A DNA stretch of 64,000 bases from contig NZ_CP155449.1 in NCBI RefSeq assembly GCF_040518285.1, forward strand, positions 1,674,001-1,738,000, given 5' to 3'. This DNA is from Knoellia sp. S7-12. GTDB taxonomy: Bacteria; Actinomycetota; Actinomycetes; Actinomycetales; Dermatophilaceae. The notes under the pieces are model-generated. The model worked only from the letters and a program-made list of their open reading frames with translations. It was not told where the DNA came from and ran no database searches. Numbering within the stretch: the first letter of the stretch is position 1; every line of letters begins with the position of its first letter. Shown here piece after piece: positions 45,687-54,501 of the stretch. The translations under genes and the position numbers were made by a program.

Positions 45687-47963
45687 GTGCCGACCCTCGA
45701 CGACCTCCTCGCCGCAGCGGTCAGCGGTGTCAAGGGCAGTGAGCGCCCCGGCCAGGTGAGCATGGCCAAAGCCGTCGCCCACGCCGTCGAGAGCGGTGAG
45801 CACCTCCTGGTGCAGGCCGGAACCGGCACCGGCAAATCCCTCGCCTACCTCGTCCCGGCCGTCCAGCACGCCATGGACGTCGGCAAACCAGCCATCGTCG
45901 CCACGGCGACCCTCGCCCTCCAGGCGCAGATCGTCGACCGCGACATGCCCCGCGTCGCCGACTCCCTCGAGCCGCTCGTCGGACGGCGTCCGACCTACGC
46001 GATCGTCAAGGGCCGACGCAACTATCTCTGTGCCCACAAGCTCGAGGGCGGCTTCCCCGACGACGACGAGGGCCTGTTCGGCGTCGGCGACGTCGACCAG
46101 CAGGCCGGGCGCCTTGGCAAAGAGGTCGTCCGGCTGCGTGAGTGGGCCGACGAGACCGAGTCCGGCGACCGCGACGAGCTCGTGCCCGGAGTGTCCGAGC
46201 GCGCCTGGCGTCAGGTGTCGGTGAGCGCGGACGAGTGCCTCGGGGGCAAGTGCCCGATGATCGCGGAGTGCTTCGTCGAGCGCTCACGAGAGGCCGCCAA
46301 GGGCGTCGACGTCATTGTCACCAACCACTCGTTCATGGCGATCGACGCGTTCGAGGGGCGGCAGATGTTGCCCGAGCACGACGTCCTGGTCATCGATGAG
46401 GCCCACGAGCTCGTGGACCGCGTCACGGCGACCATCACCGACGAGGTGACCCCGGCCATGGCCCGGGCCGCAGCCAAGCGCGCCGGACGACAGGCCGACT
46501 CCAGCGAGACGGTCGACGACGCCGGGACCTTCCTCGAGTCGGTCCTCGACGAGATCCCCGAGGGGCGACTGACCGGTATTCCCGACAACCTCGCGCTCGC
46601 GCTCGGACGGTTGCGAGACACCACCCGCCAACTGCAGACGGAGCTCAAGCCGCAGCCCGGTCAGGAGATCGATGGTGCGCGTCAGATCGCCCGCGCCGCC
46701 GTTGACGAGCTCAATGAGAACGCCGCCCGAGTCCTCGAGGAGCGCGACCTCGATGTGGTGTGGGTGAGCAAGGACCCGCGCCGGGGGAGCGTGCTGCGCG
46801 TGGCGCCCATGAGTGTCGCGATGCTCGTGCGCGACAAGATCTTCGAGGACCGCACCGTCGTCCTCACCTCGGCGACGCTCGAGCTCGGTGGCACCTTCGA
46901 CGCCATCGCCGGGACGATCGGGCTGCGTGGCGAGGGTGCGCCGAAGTGGACTGGCCTCGACGTGGGGAGTCCCTTCGACTACCCGCAGCAGGGCATTGCC
47001 TACGTCGCCAAACAGCTCCCTCCGCCTGGTCGCGACGGAGCAGCCCCCGAGACGATGGACGAGATCGAGGCCCTGGTGCGTGCCGCCGGGGGACGAACCC
47101 TCGGGCTGTTCTCGTCGATGCGTGCCGCCCGCGCTGCCACCGACGAGATGCGCGAGCGCCTCAAGGACCTCGATGGTGAGATCGCGGTCCTCTGCCAGGG
47201 CGAGGACCAGATCTCCACGTTGGTGCGGCAGTTCGCCCGAGACCCGCGCACCTGCCTCTTCGGCACCCTCAGCCTCTGGCAGGGCGTCGACGTCCCCGGA
47301 TCGTCGTGCCAGCTCGTCATCATCGACCGCATCCCGTTCCCGCGCCCCGACGACCCGCTCGCATCGGCCCGCTCACAGGCCATCGCCCGCATGGGCGGCA
47401 ACGGCTTCATGGCGGTGAGCGCGACCCACGCGGCCCTGCGTCTGGCCCAGGGCGCCGGCCGCCTCATCCGCCGTGGAGACGATCGCGGGGTCGTCGCCTT
47501 CCTCGACTCCCGCATGATGAGTGCCCGCTATGCCGGGTTCCTCCAGCGTTCGCTTCCGCCCTTCTGGCCGACGTCCGACCGTGCGCTGGTCCTCAATGCG
47601 CTCAAGCGCCTCGACGAGACGGCACCACCGCCGCTCGAGGTCGCTGACCCGGCGCTGCGTGGCCTCACCGGTGCGGTCAAGGGGACCGCGATGGGCGATG
47701 CCGAGGTGAGCGGAGCGGTCGATGCCACTGACACGCGCCCGGTTGCGGTCGCGCCTCCTCCGGCACCCGCGGCTCGCACGGCCGTGACGCAGGGGCACCC
47801 TTGGACTGATCAGGAGGACGAGGAACTGCGCGACGGCGTCGAGCTCGGACTCGACCTCGAGGAGCTGAGCGAGTCGCTCGAGCTCGACACCGAGGTCATC
47901 GCTGCCCGGCTCGAGGGCCTCGGCCTCAAGGCCGGCGCCGGATCCACGCTCGCCTTCGACTGA
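45687..47963 (+). CDS. dinG: ATP-dependent DNA helicase, DinG/XPD family
   Basis: The 758-residue superfamily-2 helicase has Walker A AGTGTGKSLAYLVP near residue 48 and the DEAH box VIDEAHELVDRV near 236. The four cysteines expected to hold a [4Fe-4S] cluster are present: NYLCAHK, then CLGGKCPMIAEC before NHSFMAIDAF. Motif VI-like GRLIRRGDDRGVV lies near residue 594. The GTG at 45687 gives a normal N-terminus and is preferred over an opening at 45540 inside the hairpin. No LexA box was seen upstream, so damage induction is not supported. Confidence 0.92.
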   Translation: MPTLDDLLAAAVSGVKGSERPGQVSMAKAVAHAVESGEHLLVQAGTGTGKSLAYLVPAVQHAMDVGKPAIVATATLALQAQIVDRDMPRVADSLEPLVGRRPTYAIVKGRRNYLCAHKLEGGFPDDDEGLFGVGDVDQQAGRLGKEVVRLREWADETESGDRDELVPGVSERAWRQVSVSADECLGGKCPMIAECFVERSREAAKGVDVIVTNHSFMAIDAFEGRQMLPEHDVLVIDEAHELVDRVTATITDEVTPAMARAAAKRAGRQADSSETVDDAGTFLESVLDEIPEGRLTGIPDNLALALGRLRDTTRQLQTELKPQPGQEIDGARQIARAAVDELNENAARVLEERDLDVVWVSKDPRRGSVLRVAPMSVAMLVRDKIFEDRTVVLTSATLELGGTFDAIAGTIGLRGEGAPKWTGLDVGSPFDYPQQGIAYVAKQLPPPGRDGAAPETMDEIEALVRAAGGRTLGLFSSMRAARAATDEMRERLKDLDGEIAVLCQGEDQISTLVRQFARDPRTCLFGTLSLWQGVDVPGSSCQLVIIDRIPFPRPDDPLASARSQAIARMGGNGFMAVSATHAALRLAQGAGRLIRRGDDRGVVAFLDSRMMSARYAGFLQRSLPPFWPTSDRALVLNALKRLDETAPPPLEVADPALRGLTGAVKGTAMGDAEVSGAVDATDTRPVAVAPPPAPAARTAVTQGHPWTDQEDEELRDGVELGLDLEELSESLELDTEVIAARLEGLGLKAGAGSTLAFD

Positions 47964-47964
47964 C

Positions 47965-48201
47965 GTGGCAGCCCACGACCGTCGTCGACCTCCCAGAACG
48001 GCCCGACGACACCGCGGGTGCAGGCGTGTCGCGCTGCTGGCCTTCGCCGTGGTCGCACTGCTCGTGGCGGTCTTGGTGGGAAGGTGGATGGTGGCAGGCC
48101 CTTGGTTCCCCACGGGTGGTGACGGGAGTATGACGACGGGTGCTCCGGCCACACCAAGGGGCGGCGTCATACCTCCGTGGCAGGCTGAGCCCCGTGAGTG
48201 A
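47965..48201 (+). CDS. small single-pass membrane protein, unknown
   Basis: The 78-residue frame starts at a GTG one base after the dinG stop and overlaps the holA start by 8 nt. A very basic N-terminus (about residues 5-20, ten Arg) precedes one hydrophobic segment (about 22-44) and a Gly/Pro-rich tail, consistent with an N-in single-pass membrane protein. No family recognised. Its tight fit between two genes and translational coupling favour a real gene, but there is no homology evidence. Confidence 0.45.
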   Translation: MAAHDRRRPPRTARRHRGCRRVALLAFAVVALLVAVLVGRWMVAGPWFPTGGDGSMTTGAPATPRGGVIPPWQAEPRE

Positions 48202-49180
48202 TCTTGTCGAGGTGCAGCGCCGGGTTCCGCCGCTCGTCCTCATCGCCGGGCCCGAGCAGGTCCTCGCCGAGCGGGGCCTGGCCGAGACGGTCCAGGCGAT
48301 CAAGGAGCACAACCCCGACGTCGAGGTGATCCGCCTCTATGCGAGTGCCTACGAGCCGGGCGAGCTCATGGTCCACTCGAGCCCGTCGCTCTTCGGTGGT
48401 GACAAGGCGGTGGTCGTCCACGACCTCGACGAGGCCACCGACGAGCTCCAACAGGATCTGCTCGCCTACCTCGCCGCGCCACCAGAGGACGTCACGCTCG
48501 TCGTCATCCACAAGGGCGGCAACCGTGGCAAGAAGGTCCTCGACACCCTCAAGAAGGCCCGGGCGCGACTCATCGACGCCCCAGCGATCAAGACCGATCG
48601 GGACAAGGCCGACTTCGCCATGAACGAGTTCCGGCGGGCCAAACGCCGTGCCACCGGCGAAGCAGTGCAGGCCCTGGTCGACGCCATCGGCAGGGACCTG
48701 CGCGAGCTGGCGTCCGCCTGTCAGCAGCTCATCGCCGACACGACCGGAACCATCGACGAACAGGTCGTCCTGACCTATCACGGTGGCAAGGTCGAGGCGA
48801 CCGGCTTCAAGGTGGCTGATGCTGCCGTCGCCGGCGACGCGGGGGAGGCCCTGCGCCTGCTGCGGCACGCCCTGTCCGTGGGCGTTGACCCTGTGCCGAT
48901 CGTCGCCGTCCTCGCCCAGCAGCTCCGTCAGCTCATCAAGGTCGGATCCGCCGGTCGTGGGCGCTCGGCCGACCTCGCCCGCGACCTCGGCATGGCCCCG
49001 TGGCAGGTCGACAAGGCACGACGTTCACTCCAGGGCTGGACCGCCGAGTCGCTCGCGCGGTCCCTCCAGGCCGTCGCCGCTGCCGACTTCGAGGTCAAGG
49101 GCGGCGGGCGTGACCCGGTCTATGCCGTGGAGAGAGCGGTCCTGACGATCACCCGAGAGAAGGCGACTGGCAACGGTTGA
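48194..49180 (+). CDS. holA: DNA polymerase III subunit delta
   Basis: The clamp-loader delta subunit opens the beta sliding clamp. The 328-residue protein has the GPEQVLAERGLAETV N-terminus, the VVVHDLDEATDELQQDLLAYL region typical of actinobacterial HolA, and a C-terminal helical collar domain with LAQQLRQLIKVGSAGRG and MAPWQVDKARRSLQGW. The GTG at 48194 is inferred because the frame upstream lies inside the previous gene. In many actinobacteria comEA-comEC precede holA; here dinG and a small membrane gene do. Confidence 0.9.
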   Translation: MSDLVEVQRRVPPLVLIAGPEQVLAERGLAETVQAIKEHNPDVEVIRLYASAYEPGELMVHSSPSLFGGDKAVVVHDLDEATDELQQDLLAYLAAPPEDVTLVVIHKGGNRGKKVLDTLKKARARLIDAPAIKTDRDKADFAMNEFRRAKRRATGEAVQALVDAIGRDLRELASACQQLIADTTGTIDEQVVLTYHGGKVEATGFKVADAAVAGDAGEALRLLRHALSVGVDPVPIVAVLAQQLRQLIKVGSAGRGRSADLARDLGMAPWQVDKARRSLQGWTAESLARSLQAVAAADFEVKGGGRDPVYAVERAVLTITREKATGNG

Positions 49181-49224
49181 ACGGCAGGGGGAGCGCACGG
49201 CATACGCCAGCGTTTCTGCGCGTT

Positions 49225-49254
49225 TTGCTCTTCACTCCGACCCGCTGGTAGATT
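49225..49254 (+). promoter_or_regulatory. promoter of rpsT
   Basis: A -35-like TTGCTC (49225-49230) and a -10 TAGATT (49249-49254) are separated by 18 nt, in good agreement with the housekeeping sigma consensus. Transcription would begin near 49261, leaving a leader of about 135 nt before the rpsT start. The leader could serve S20 autoregulation (inference). Confidence 0.65.
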
Positions 49255-49396
49255 CGCCCCCTGCGTGCGCGCTCAGGTCGTGCGCGCACGTTGCTCCATC
49301 CAGAAGCGGTTCACGCAAGGGTGTCCCCACTCCCGGTCCCGAACCGCGTCTGCCGCCCTCTACGGCAATTACCGACCTCACCAGAAAGTTTTCTTC

Positions 49397-49657
49397 GTGG
49401 CAAACATCAAGTCCCAGCTCAAGCGCATCAAGACCAACAAGGTCGCGACCGAGCGCAACAAGGCCGTCAAGTCCGACGTCCGCACCGCTGCCCGCAAGTT
49501 CCGCGACCTCGCGGAGGCCGGCAAGGTCGACGAGGCCAAGGACGCGCTCAAGGCTGCATCGGCCAAGCTCGACAAGGCCGTCAGCAAGGGTGTTCTTCAC
49601 AAGAACAACGCGGCCAACAAGAAGTCGGCGATGGCCAAGAAGGCCGCCAGCCTCTGA
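49397..49657 (+). CDS. rpsT: 30S ribosomal protein S20
   Basis: The 86-residue basic helical protein binds 16S rRNA early in small-subunit assembly. It begins [14 protein letters not shown] and has the typical repeating Lys/Ala pattern with [22 protein letters not shown]. The start is GTG at 49397; upstream frame openings encode unrelated sequence. Position between holA and lepA is standard for actinobacteria. A perfect hairpin terminator begins 52 nt after the stop. Confidence 0.97.
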   Translation: MANIKSQLKRIKTNKVATERNKAVKSDVRTAARKFRDLAEAGKVDEAKDALKAASAKLDKAVSKGVLHKNNAANKKSAMAKKAASL

Positions 49658-49708
49658 GGTTGATTCACTCCTGAGTCGCTTGACTCACTGCTGAGTCATG
49701 ACGACTCG

Positions 49709-49751
49709 ACGTACGAGGGCCCGTCACCAGCGGTGACGGGCCCTCGTACGT
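49709..49751. terminator. perfect hairpin terminator after rpsT
   Basis: The 20-nt arms (49709-49728 and 49732-49751) are fully complementary with a 3-nt loop, followed by TCCC rather than a T-tract. It lies between rpsT and the convergent PemK-type gene and is the most compact hairpin in the window, so it is very likely a bidirectional terminator. Confidence 0.85.
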
Positions 49752-49765
49752 TCCCGCAAAGGCGT

Positions 49766-50191
49766 TCAGGCTTTCCGGGTTGCAGCATCGCCGCCCTGGA
49801 ATGCCGTCATGACGTCGTCCCAACGTTCGCTCGCCAGCACGGCACCCTCGCGTCGAATCGTCGCCGGGTCGATGCGGACGACGCGATTGACCCTCACCTC
49901 CGAGGGACGGCCCTTGCTGTCCCAACCTCCCGAGCCCACATCGACCCAGATGCGGCCGGCCCGAAGCTCCTGCTCGAGGTCGCGGTCGTGGTCCTTGCTC
50001 GTGAGATACATCCCGAGCACCCATCCGCCGTCCCACCCCAGGACGAGCACGGGCCGATCCTTGCCCTGGGTCGCGTCATCCTCGTAGGGCACGTGGGCCC
50101 AGACGACCTCACCGGCATCCGGTGCACCGTCCGGTTCAGGGTGATAGGTCGGGTCCAGCGGTCCGTCGAAGTCTCCGGGATAGCTCGCCAT
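49766..50191 (-). CDS. PemK/MazF-type toxin-family protein, no partner antitoxin
   Basis: The 141-residue protein's central part matches the PemK/MazF fold: GEVVWAHVPYEDDATQGKDRPVLVLG (about residues 27-52) holds the conserved RPVLVL strand. Family members are mRNA-cleaving toxins, but many actinobacterial homologues with this acidic N-terminus are stand-alone genes of unproven activity. No antitoxin gene is next to it: upstream there is a hairpin and a secreted-protein gene. It is convergent with rpsT. Confidence 0.72.
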   Translation of the reverse strand: MASYPGDFDGPLDPTYHPEPDGAPDAGEVVWAHVPYEDDATQGKDRPVLVLGWDGGWVLGMYLTSKDHDRDLEQELRAGRIWVDVGSGGWDSKGRPSEVRVNRVVRIDPATIRREGAVLASERWDDVMTAFQGGDAATRKA

Positions 50192-50211
50192 GACTGCACG
50201 CTACCTACGGA

Positions 50212-50264
50212 ACAGACGTGAGGCGTATGCCGTGGTGGCCCCACGGCATACGCCTCACGTCTGT
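50212..50264. terminator. perfect 24-nt-arm hairpin carrying paired GTATGCCG octamers
   Basis: The arms at 50212-50235 and 50241-50264 are fully complementary with a 5-nt loop. Each arm contains one GTATGCCG octamer, in opposite orientation. It lies 8 nt after the stop of the secreted-protein gene (minus strand) and 20 nt upstream of the PemK-type start, so it probably terminates the former. Confidence 0.8.
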
Positions 50265-50272
50265 GTGCTCGT

Positions 50273-50896
50273 TCAGAAGGCCGGCTTGAGACTGAAGGTG
50301 GCCTTCAGGGTGTTGCCGGGCCCGGGGATCGCAAGATTGAGGAGGAGCGTGTTGAGGCCGCACTGCTTGAACTTCGGGATCGTGTAGGTGCCATTCAGGG
50401 TGTAGGGGTCGTAGAAGCCACCGAGCTGACCCTTGAGGACGGCGGTGACCGGCGTCGATGTGATGCAGGTCGACGGGACGAGGTTGACGGGGATGCCCAG
50501 GGCCTCGACCCGGGTGATGCGGATGTTGAACCTCTGCGTGACCGTGATTCTGTTGGCGTCGTCGAGGACGCCCGTCACCGTCCCGACCTGCTCGACCTTC
50601 TGGGTGACCTTGACGAGCGGCAGACCGGCGATCGACATCGTCGCGGTCGCCGCGGGAAGGGTGACTGTGCCACCGGTGATCTTGCGCGTGGCGAGGTCAA
50701 GCGAGGTCGAGGCCGACCCTCGCGGGAATTTCACGGTCTGGTTGAGCTTCTTGATCGTCGACGTCACGTCGGCGTGGTAGTTCAGCACCCACACCTCTGC
50801 GTTGGCGGACGGGGCGACGCCCACGACGAGGGCGGCGGCTGCGCCGGTGGCTGCGGTGGCGAAGGCGGTGCGGCGGAGCAGTGTGCCTGACGTCAT
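50273..50896 (-). CDS. secreted protein of unknown function
   Basis: The 207-residue protein has a typical signal peptide (about residues 1-33, ending ANA, followed by EVWVL). The mature part is beta-rich with many Thr/Val. It has two cysteines near the C-terminus (STCITST and FKQCGL) that could form one disulfide. No family recognised; the pattern resembles small actinobacterial exported beta-sandwich proteins. It diverges from lepA, with about 140 nt between starts holding both promoters. Confidence 0.72.
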   Translation of the reverse strand: MTSGTLLRRTAFATAATGAAAALVVGVAPSANAEVWVLNYHADVTSTIKKLNQTVKFPRGSASTSLDLATRKITGGTVTLPAATATMSIAGLPLVKVTQKVEQVGTVTGVLDDANRITVTQRFNIRITRVEALGIPVNLVPSTCITSTPVTAVLKGQLGGFYDPYTLNGTYTIPKFKQCGLNTLLLNLAIPGPGNTLKATFSLKPAF

Positions 50897-51037
50897 TGTC
50901 GAACTCCCCTACGGGTGGTGGGTGGAGCTACCGGGCGGTAGGTCCACCCGCAGGCTACCGATGGGTAGCGTCTTTGTCGCTGGTTCGTCCGGGTGACGCT
51001 GTCGTGGGAGACTGTCCCGACTCCAGCTTCCACCACC

Positions 51038-52924
51038 ATGAGGACTAAACCGACTGTGTCTCCCCGCGCCCGCACCGTGCTGCAGCCGCACGCCACGCCG
51101 CCGGAGGCGATCCGCAACTTTTGCATCATCGCCCACATCGACCACGGCAAGTCGACCCTTGCTGACCGCATGCTCGGCATCACCGGCGTCGTCGACGACC
51201 GCGCAGCGCGCGCGCAGTACCTCGACCGCATGGACATCGAGCGCGAGCGTGGCATCACGATCAAGAGCCAAGCGGTGCGTATGCCGTGGGAGAGCGTCAA
51301 TGCCGACGGCACCTCCGGCAACTACATCCTCAACATGATCGACACCCCTGGGCACGTCGACTTCACCTATGAGGTCTCCCGTTCGCTCGCGGCATCCGAG
51401 GGTGCGGTGCTGCTCGTCGACGCGGCTCAGGGCATCGAGGCACAGACTCTCGCGAACCTCTATCTCGCGATGGAGAACGACCTCACGATCGTCCCGGTCC
51501 TCAACAAGATCGACCTCCCGGCCGCGCAGCCCGAGAAGTACGCCGAAGAGCTCGCCCACCTCATCGGCTGCGAGCCCGACGACTGCTTCCGGGTTTCCGG
51601 CAAGACCGGCGTGGGCGTCGAGGACCTTCTCGATGCCATCGTCAAGCAGATCCCGCACCCGGTCGGGGACCCCGACGCCCCGGCGCGCGCGATGATCTTC
51701 GACTCCGTCTATGACACCTATCGCGGCGTCGTCACCTATGTGCGCGTGGTCGATGGCAACCTCAACCCGCGCGAGAAGATCATCATGATGTCGACGCGGG
51801 CAACGCACGAGTTGCTCGAGATCGGCGTCATCAGCCCCGAGCCGGTGCCCGGGAAGGGCCTTGGCGTCGGCGAGGTCGGCTACCTCATCACTGGCGTGAA
51901 GGACGTGCGCCAGTCGCGCGTCGGTGACACGGTCACCAACGAGCGCAAGCCCGCCGAGAAGGACCTCGGTGGCTACCGCGACCCCAAGCCGATGGTCTTC
52001 TCGGGGCTCTTCCCGATCGATGGTTCGGACTACCCCCTCCTGCGCGACGCCCTGGACAGGCTCAAGCTCAACGACGCGGCGCTCGTCTACGAGCCAGAGA
52101 CGTCGGTGGCGCTCGGCTTCGGGTTCCGTTGCGGCTTCCTCGGCCTGCTCCACCTCGAGATCGTCCGCGAGCGCCTCGAGCGCGAGTTCGACCTCGACCT
52201 CATCTCGACCCAGCCAAACGTCATCTACGACGTCACGATGGACGACGGGTCGGTCATCGTCGTGACCAACCCGAGCGAGTTTCCCTACGGCAAGATCGCC
52301 GAGGTCCGTGAGCCTGTCGTCAAGGCGACGATCCTCGCGCCGAGCGAGTTCATCGGCGCGATCATGGAGCTCTGCCAGAGCAAGCGTGGCCAGCTCCAGG
52401 GGATGGACTACCTCTCCGAGGACCGCGTCGAGCTGCGCTACACCGTGCCCCTCGCCGAGGTCGTCTTCGACTTCTTCGACCAGCTCAAGTCGCGCACGCG
52501 TGGTTATGCCTCGCTCGACTACCAGGAGTCGGGGGAGCAGGCCGCCGACCTCGTCAAGGTCGACATCCTGCTGCAGGGTGAGAACGTCGACGCGTTCAGC
52601 TCGGTCGTCCACAAGGACAAGGCCTACGCCTACGGCAACATGATGGCCGGCAAGCTCAAGGAGCTCATCCCGCGCCAGCAGTTCGAGGTGCCGATCCAGG
52701 CCGCCATCGGTGCCCGGGTCATCGCTCGCGAGAACATCCGCGCCATCCGCAAGGACGTCCTCGCCAAGTGCTACGGCGGTGACATCAGCCGCAAGCGCAA
52801 GCTGCTCGAGAAGCAGAAGGCCGGCAAGAAGCGGATGAAGAACATCGGCACCGTCGAGGTCCCGCCGGAAGCCTTCATCGCAGCTCTGTCCTCCGATGAC
52901 GGCGGCGAGACCAAGAAGAAGTAG
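51038..52924 (+). CDS. lepA: elongation factor 4 (LepA)
   Basis: This translational GTPase back-translocates or assists ribosomes under stress. The 628-residue protein has G1 AHIDHGKST (about residue 31), DTPGHVDF (G3), NKID (G4), domain II, the family-specific [14 protein letters not shown] region, and the LepA C-terminal domain ending [18 protein letters not shown], followed by a short Lys tail. The start is ATG 51038; GTG 51056 with AGGAC upstream is an alternative. Position after rpsT is conserved. Confidence 0.97.
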   Translation: MRTKPTVSPRARTVLQPHATPPEAIRNFCIIAHIDHGKSTLADRMLGITGVVDDRAARAQYLDRMDIERERGITIKSQAVRMPWESVNADGTSGNYILNMIDTPGHVDFTYEVSRSLAASEGAVLLVDAAQGIEAQTLANLYLAMENDLTIVPVLNKIDLPAAQPEKYAEELAHLIGCEPDDCFRVSGKTGVGVEDLLDAIVKQIPHPVGDPDAPARAMIFDSVYDTYRGVVTYVRVVDGNLNPREKIIMMSTRATHELLEIGVISPEPVPGKGLGVGEVGYLITGVKDVRQSRVGDTVTNERKPAEKDLGGYRDPKPMVFSGLFPIDGSDYPLLRDALDRLKLNDAALVYEPETSVALGFGFRCGFLGLLHLEIVRERLEREFDLDLISTQPNVIYDVTMDDGSVIVVTNPSEFPYGKIAEVREPVVKATILAPSEFIGAIMELCQSKRGQLQGMDYLSEDRVELRYTVPLAEVVFDFFDQLKSRTRGYASLDYQESGEQAADLVKVDILLQGENVDAFSSVVHKDKAYAYGNMMAGKLKELIPRQQFEVPIQAAIGARVIARENIRAIRKDVLAKCYGGDISRKRKLLEKQKAGKKRMKNIGTVEVPPEAFIAALSSDDGGETKKK

Positions 52925-52987
52925 TCCACCGGGTGAGGACCGCCACGGGTGGTGGGCACACGGCATACCCAGCAGTAACATTGGGGC

Positions 52988-53446
52988 ATGCCGGACACTT
53001 TCGCTCTGTATCGCAAGCTCACCACCCTGCCCCTTGGGAAGCAGGCCTTCTCGTTCCTCTTCGCACAGAAGGCGCCGTACTTCTGGACGGTGCGACCCCA
53101 GGTCCGCGAGGTGCGCCCGCACCACGCTGAGCTCGTGATCAAGAAGCGGCGGGCGGTGCAGAACCACATCGGCACGGTCCACGCGATCGCCGTGTGCAAC
53201 GGACTGGAGGCGGCAATGGGCCTGCTCGCCGAGGCGACGACCCCCAAGGGCCGTCGTTGGATCCCCAAGGGTATGGAGGTCGCCTACACCGCGAAGTCGA
53301 CGACCGACCTGCTCTGCACGGCTGACACCGATCCGGTCGACTGGGAACAGACCGGTGACGTGAAGGTGCGGGTCAAGGCGATCCGTGAGGACGGCACGCC
53401 CGTCGTCGAGGGTGTCATCACGATCTATGTGAGCGACAAGAAGTAG
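52988..53446 (+). CDS. DUF4442 hotdog-fold protein (thioesterase-like)
   Basis: The 152-residue protein is of the DUF4442 family, related to hotdog-fold acyl-CoA thioesterases. NHIGTVHAIAVCNGLEAAMGLL (about residues 59-80) corresponds to the hotdog helix, and the C-terminal strands read VKVRVKAIREDGTPVVEGVITIYVS. Substrate unknown. It starts 63 nt after lepA and may be co-transcribed with it. Confidence 0.8.
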   Translation: MPDTFALYRKLTTLPLGKQAFSFLFAQKAPYFWTVRPQVREVRPHHAELVIKKRRAVQNHIGTVHAIAVCNGLEAAMGLLAEATTPKGRRWIPKGMEVAYTAKSTTDLLCTADTDPVDWEQTGDVKVRVKAIREDGTPVVEGVITIYVSDKK

Positions 53447-53481
53447 CGAATAGTTCGGCCGCCTGTGGTGTTGTGGTGGGC

Positions 53482-53922
53482 ATGACCATCACCGGCACCT
53501 ACGTCCCAAGCCCCAGCAACTGGGTGCGCCAGCAAGTCGAGACCATCGAGGAGACCGGCACCACGCGCTCCGTCGACATCATGGGCCTTCAAGTCGTGCT
53601 GCTCACGATGAACGGCGTGACGGGCAGCGTGCGCAAGGTCCCGCTCATGCGGGTCGAGCACGAGGGTGTGTATGCCGCCGTGGCCAGCAAGGGTGGGGCG
53701 CCCGAGCACCCGAAGTGGTACGCCAACCTTCTCAAGAACCCCGTGCTCGAGGTCCAGGACGGGGACCGCACGTGGGTCGCGAAGGCGCGGGAGCTGGAGG
53801 GCAGTGAGCGGGACGCCTGGTGGCCGCGCTGCGTGGAGGCGTTCCCGAACTATGCGGAGTACCAGACCAACACCGACCGGTTGATTCCGGTCTTCGTGCT
53901 CGAACCCTTCGACGCGAGCTGA
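53482..53922 (+). CDS. F420/flavin-dependent nitroreductase family protein (DDN-like)
   Basis: The 146-residue protein is of the deazaflavin-dependent nitroreductase family (Ddn/Rv3547-like split barrel). Family marks are VVLLTMNGVTGSVRKVPLMRVE (about 38-59), the cofactor-phosphate region VASKGGAPEHPKWYANLLKNP (about 68-88) and a C-terminal PVFVLEP. Cofactor F420 is expected but not proven. The ATG at 53482 follows a GGTGGG. The Nudix gene is convergent, 15 nt away. Confidence 0.83.
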   Translation: MTITGTYVPSPSNWVRQQVETIEETGTTRSVDIMGLQVVLLTMNGVTGSVRKVPLMRVEHEGVYAAVASKGGAPEHPKWYANLLKNPVLEVQDGDRTWVAKARELEGSERDAWWPRCVEAFPNYAEYQTNTDRLIPVFVLEPFDAS

Positions 53923-53937
53923 CTGCGGAGTCGGCGC

Positions 53938-54501
53938 TCAGGTTGGCGCGACGGTCGACTCGTCTGCCTGAGGGAAGCTGAGTGGGGGAGCGGTGACGTC
54001 GTCGCCGGGGCCCACGTGGGCCCAGACGGCCAGCAGGTCGCGCGGCCAGATGTCCTCGCTGGTGGTCTCGAGCTCGGCGCGTGACCACCACTGGTGGGCC
54101 GTCATCGTCGCGATCTCGTCCTCGGTGTGTCCGTCGGTCGACACCTCGAAGGGGGCGCACCGCACGAACCAGAACACCTCGTCCTGCGTCGTGACGACGT
54201 CGCTGTAGCCGTGCACCACGACCCGTTCCGCCAGCGGACCAACGAGATCGGCCTGCTCGACGGACAGCCCCGTCTCCTCGGCGATCTCGCGCGCGGCGGC
54301 TTCGAGGTCAGTCTCGCCCGGGTCAACGCCACCACCCGGCGTGATCCAGAATGCCGGCACCGGCACGATGCCGGGGTCGCTGTCCCGGAACAGCAACAGG
54401 CGGTCATCGGTGTCGACGAGCAGGACCCGCATCGCGCGCCGATGGTGGCGGCGCCGCGTGTCCGGGACCGGCGCGGGGAGCACCGTTCGAGGCGTCGTCA
54501 T
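53938..54501 (-). CDS. Nudix hydrolase
   Basis: The 187-residue protein has a complete Nudix box, GGGVDPGETDLEAAAREIAEETG, near residues 51-73 (GxxxxxExxxxxxxREUxEExG), so it hydrolyses a nucleoside diphosphate linked to another group. The substrate is not evident. A 25-residue N-terminal leader rich in Arg/Pro precedes the fold. It overlaps the upstream phosphatase gene by 4 nt, so the two form an operon. Confidence 0.87.
   Translation of the reverse strand: MTTPRTVLPAPVPDTRRRHHRRAMRVLLVDTDDRLLLFRDSDPGIVPVPAFWITPGGGVDPGETDLEAAAREIAEETGLSVEQADLVGPLAERVVVHGYSDVVTTQDEVFWFVRCAPFEVSTDGHTEDEIATMTAHQWWSRAELETTSEDIWPRDLLAVWAHVGPGDDVTAPPLSFPQADESTVAPT

Noticed and set aside
50192..50272. Antitoxin gene for the PemK-type protein
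   Set aside because: The 81 nt hold only the perfect hairpin; no coding frame of antitoxin size exists there or downstream.
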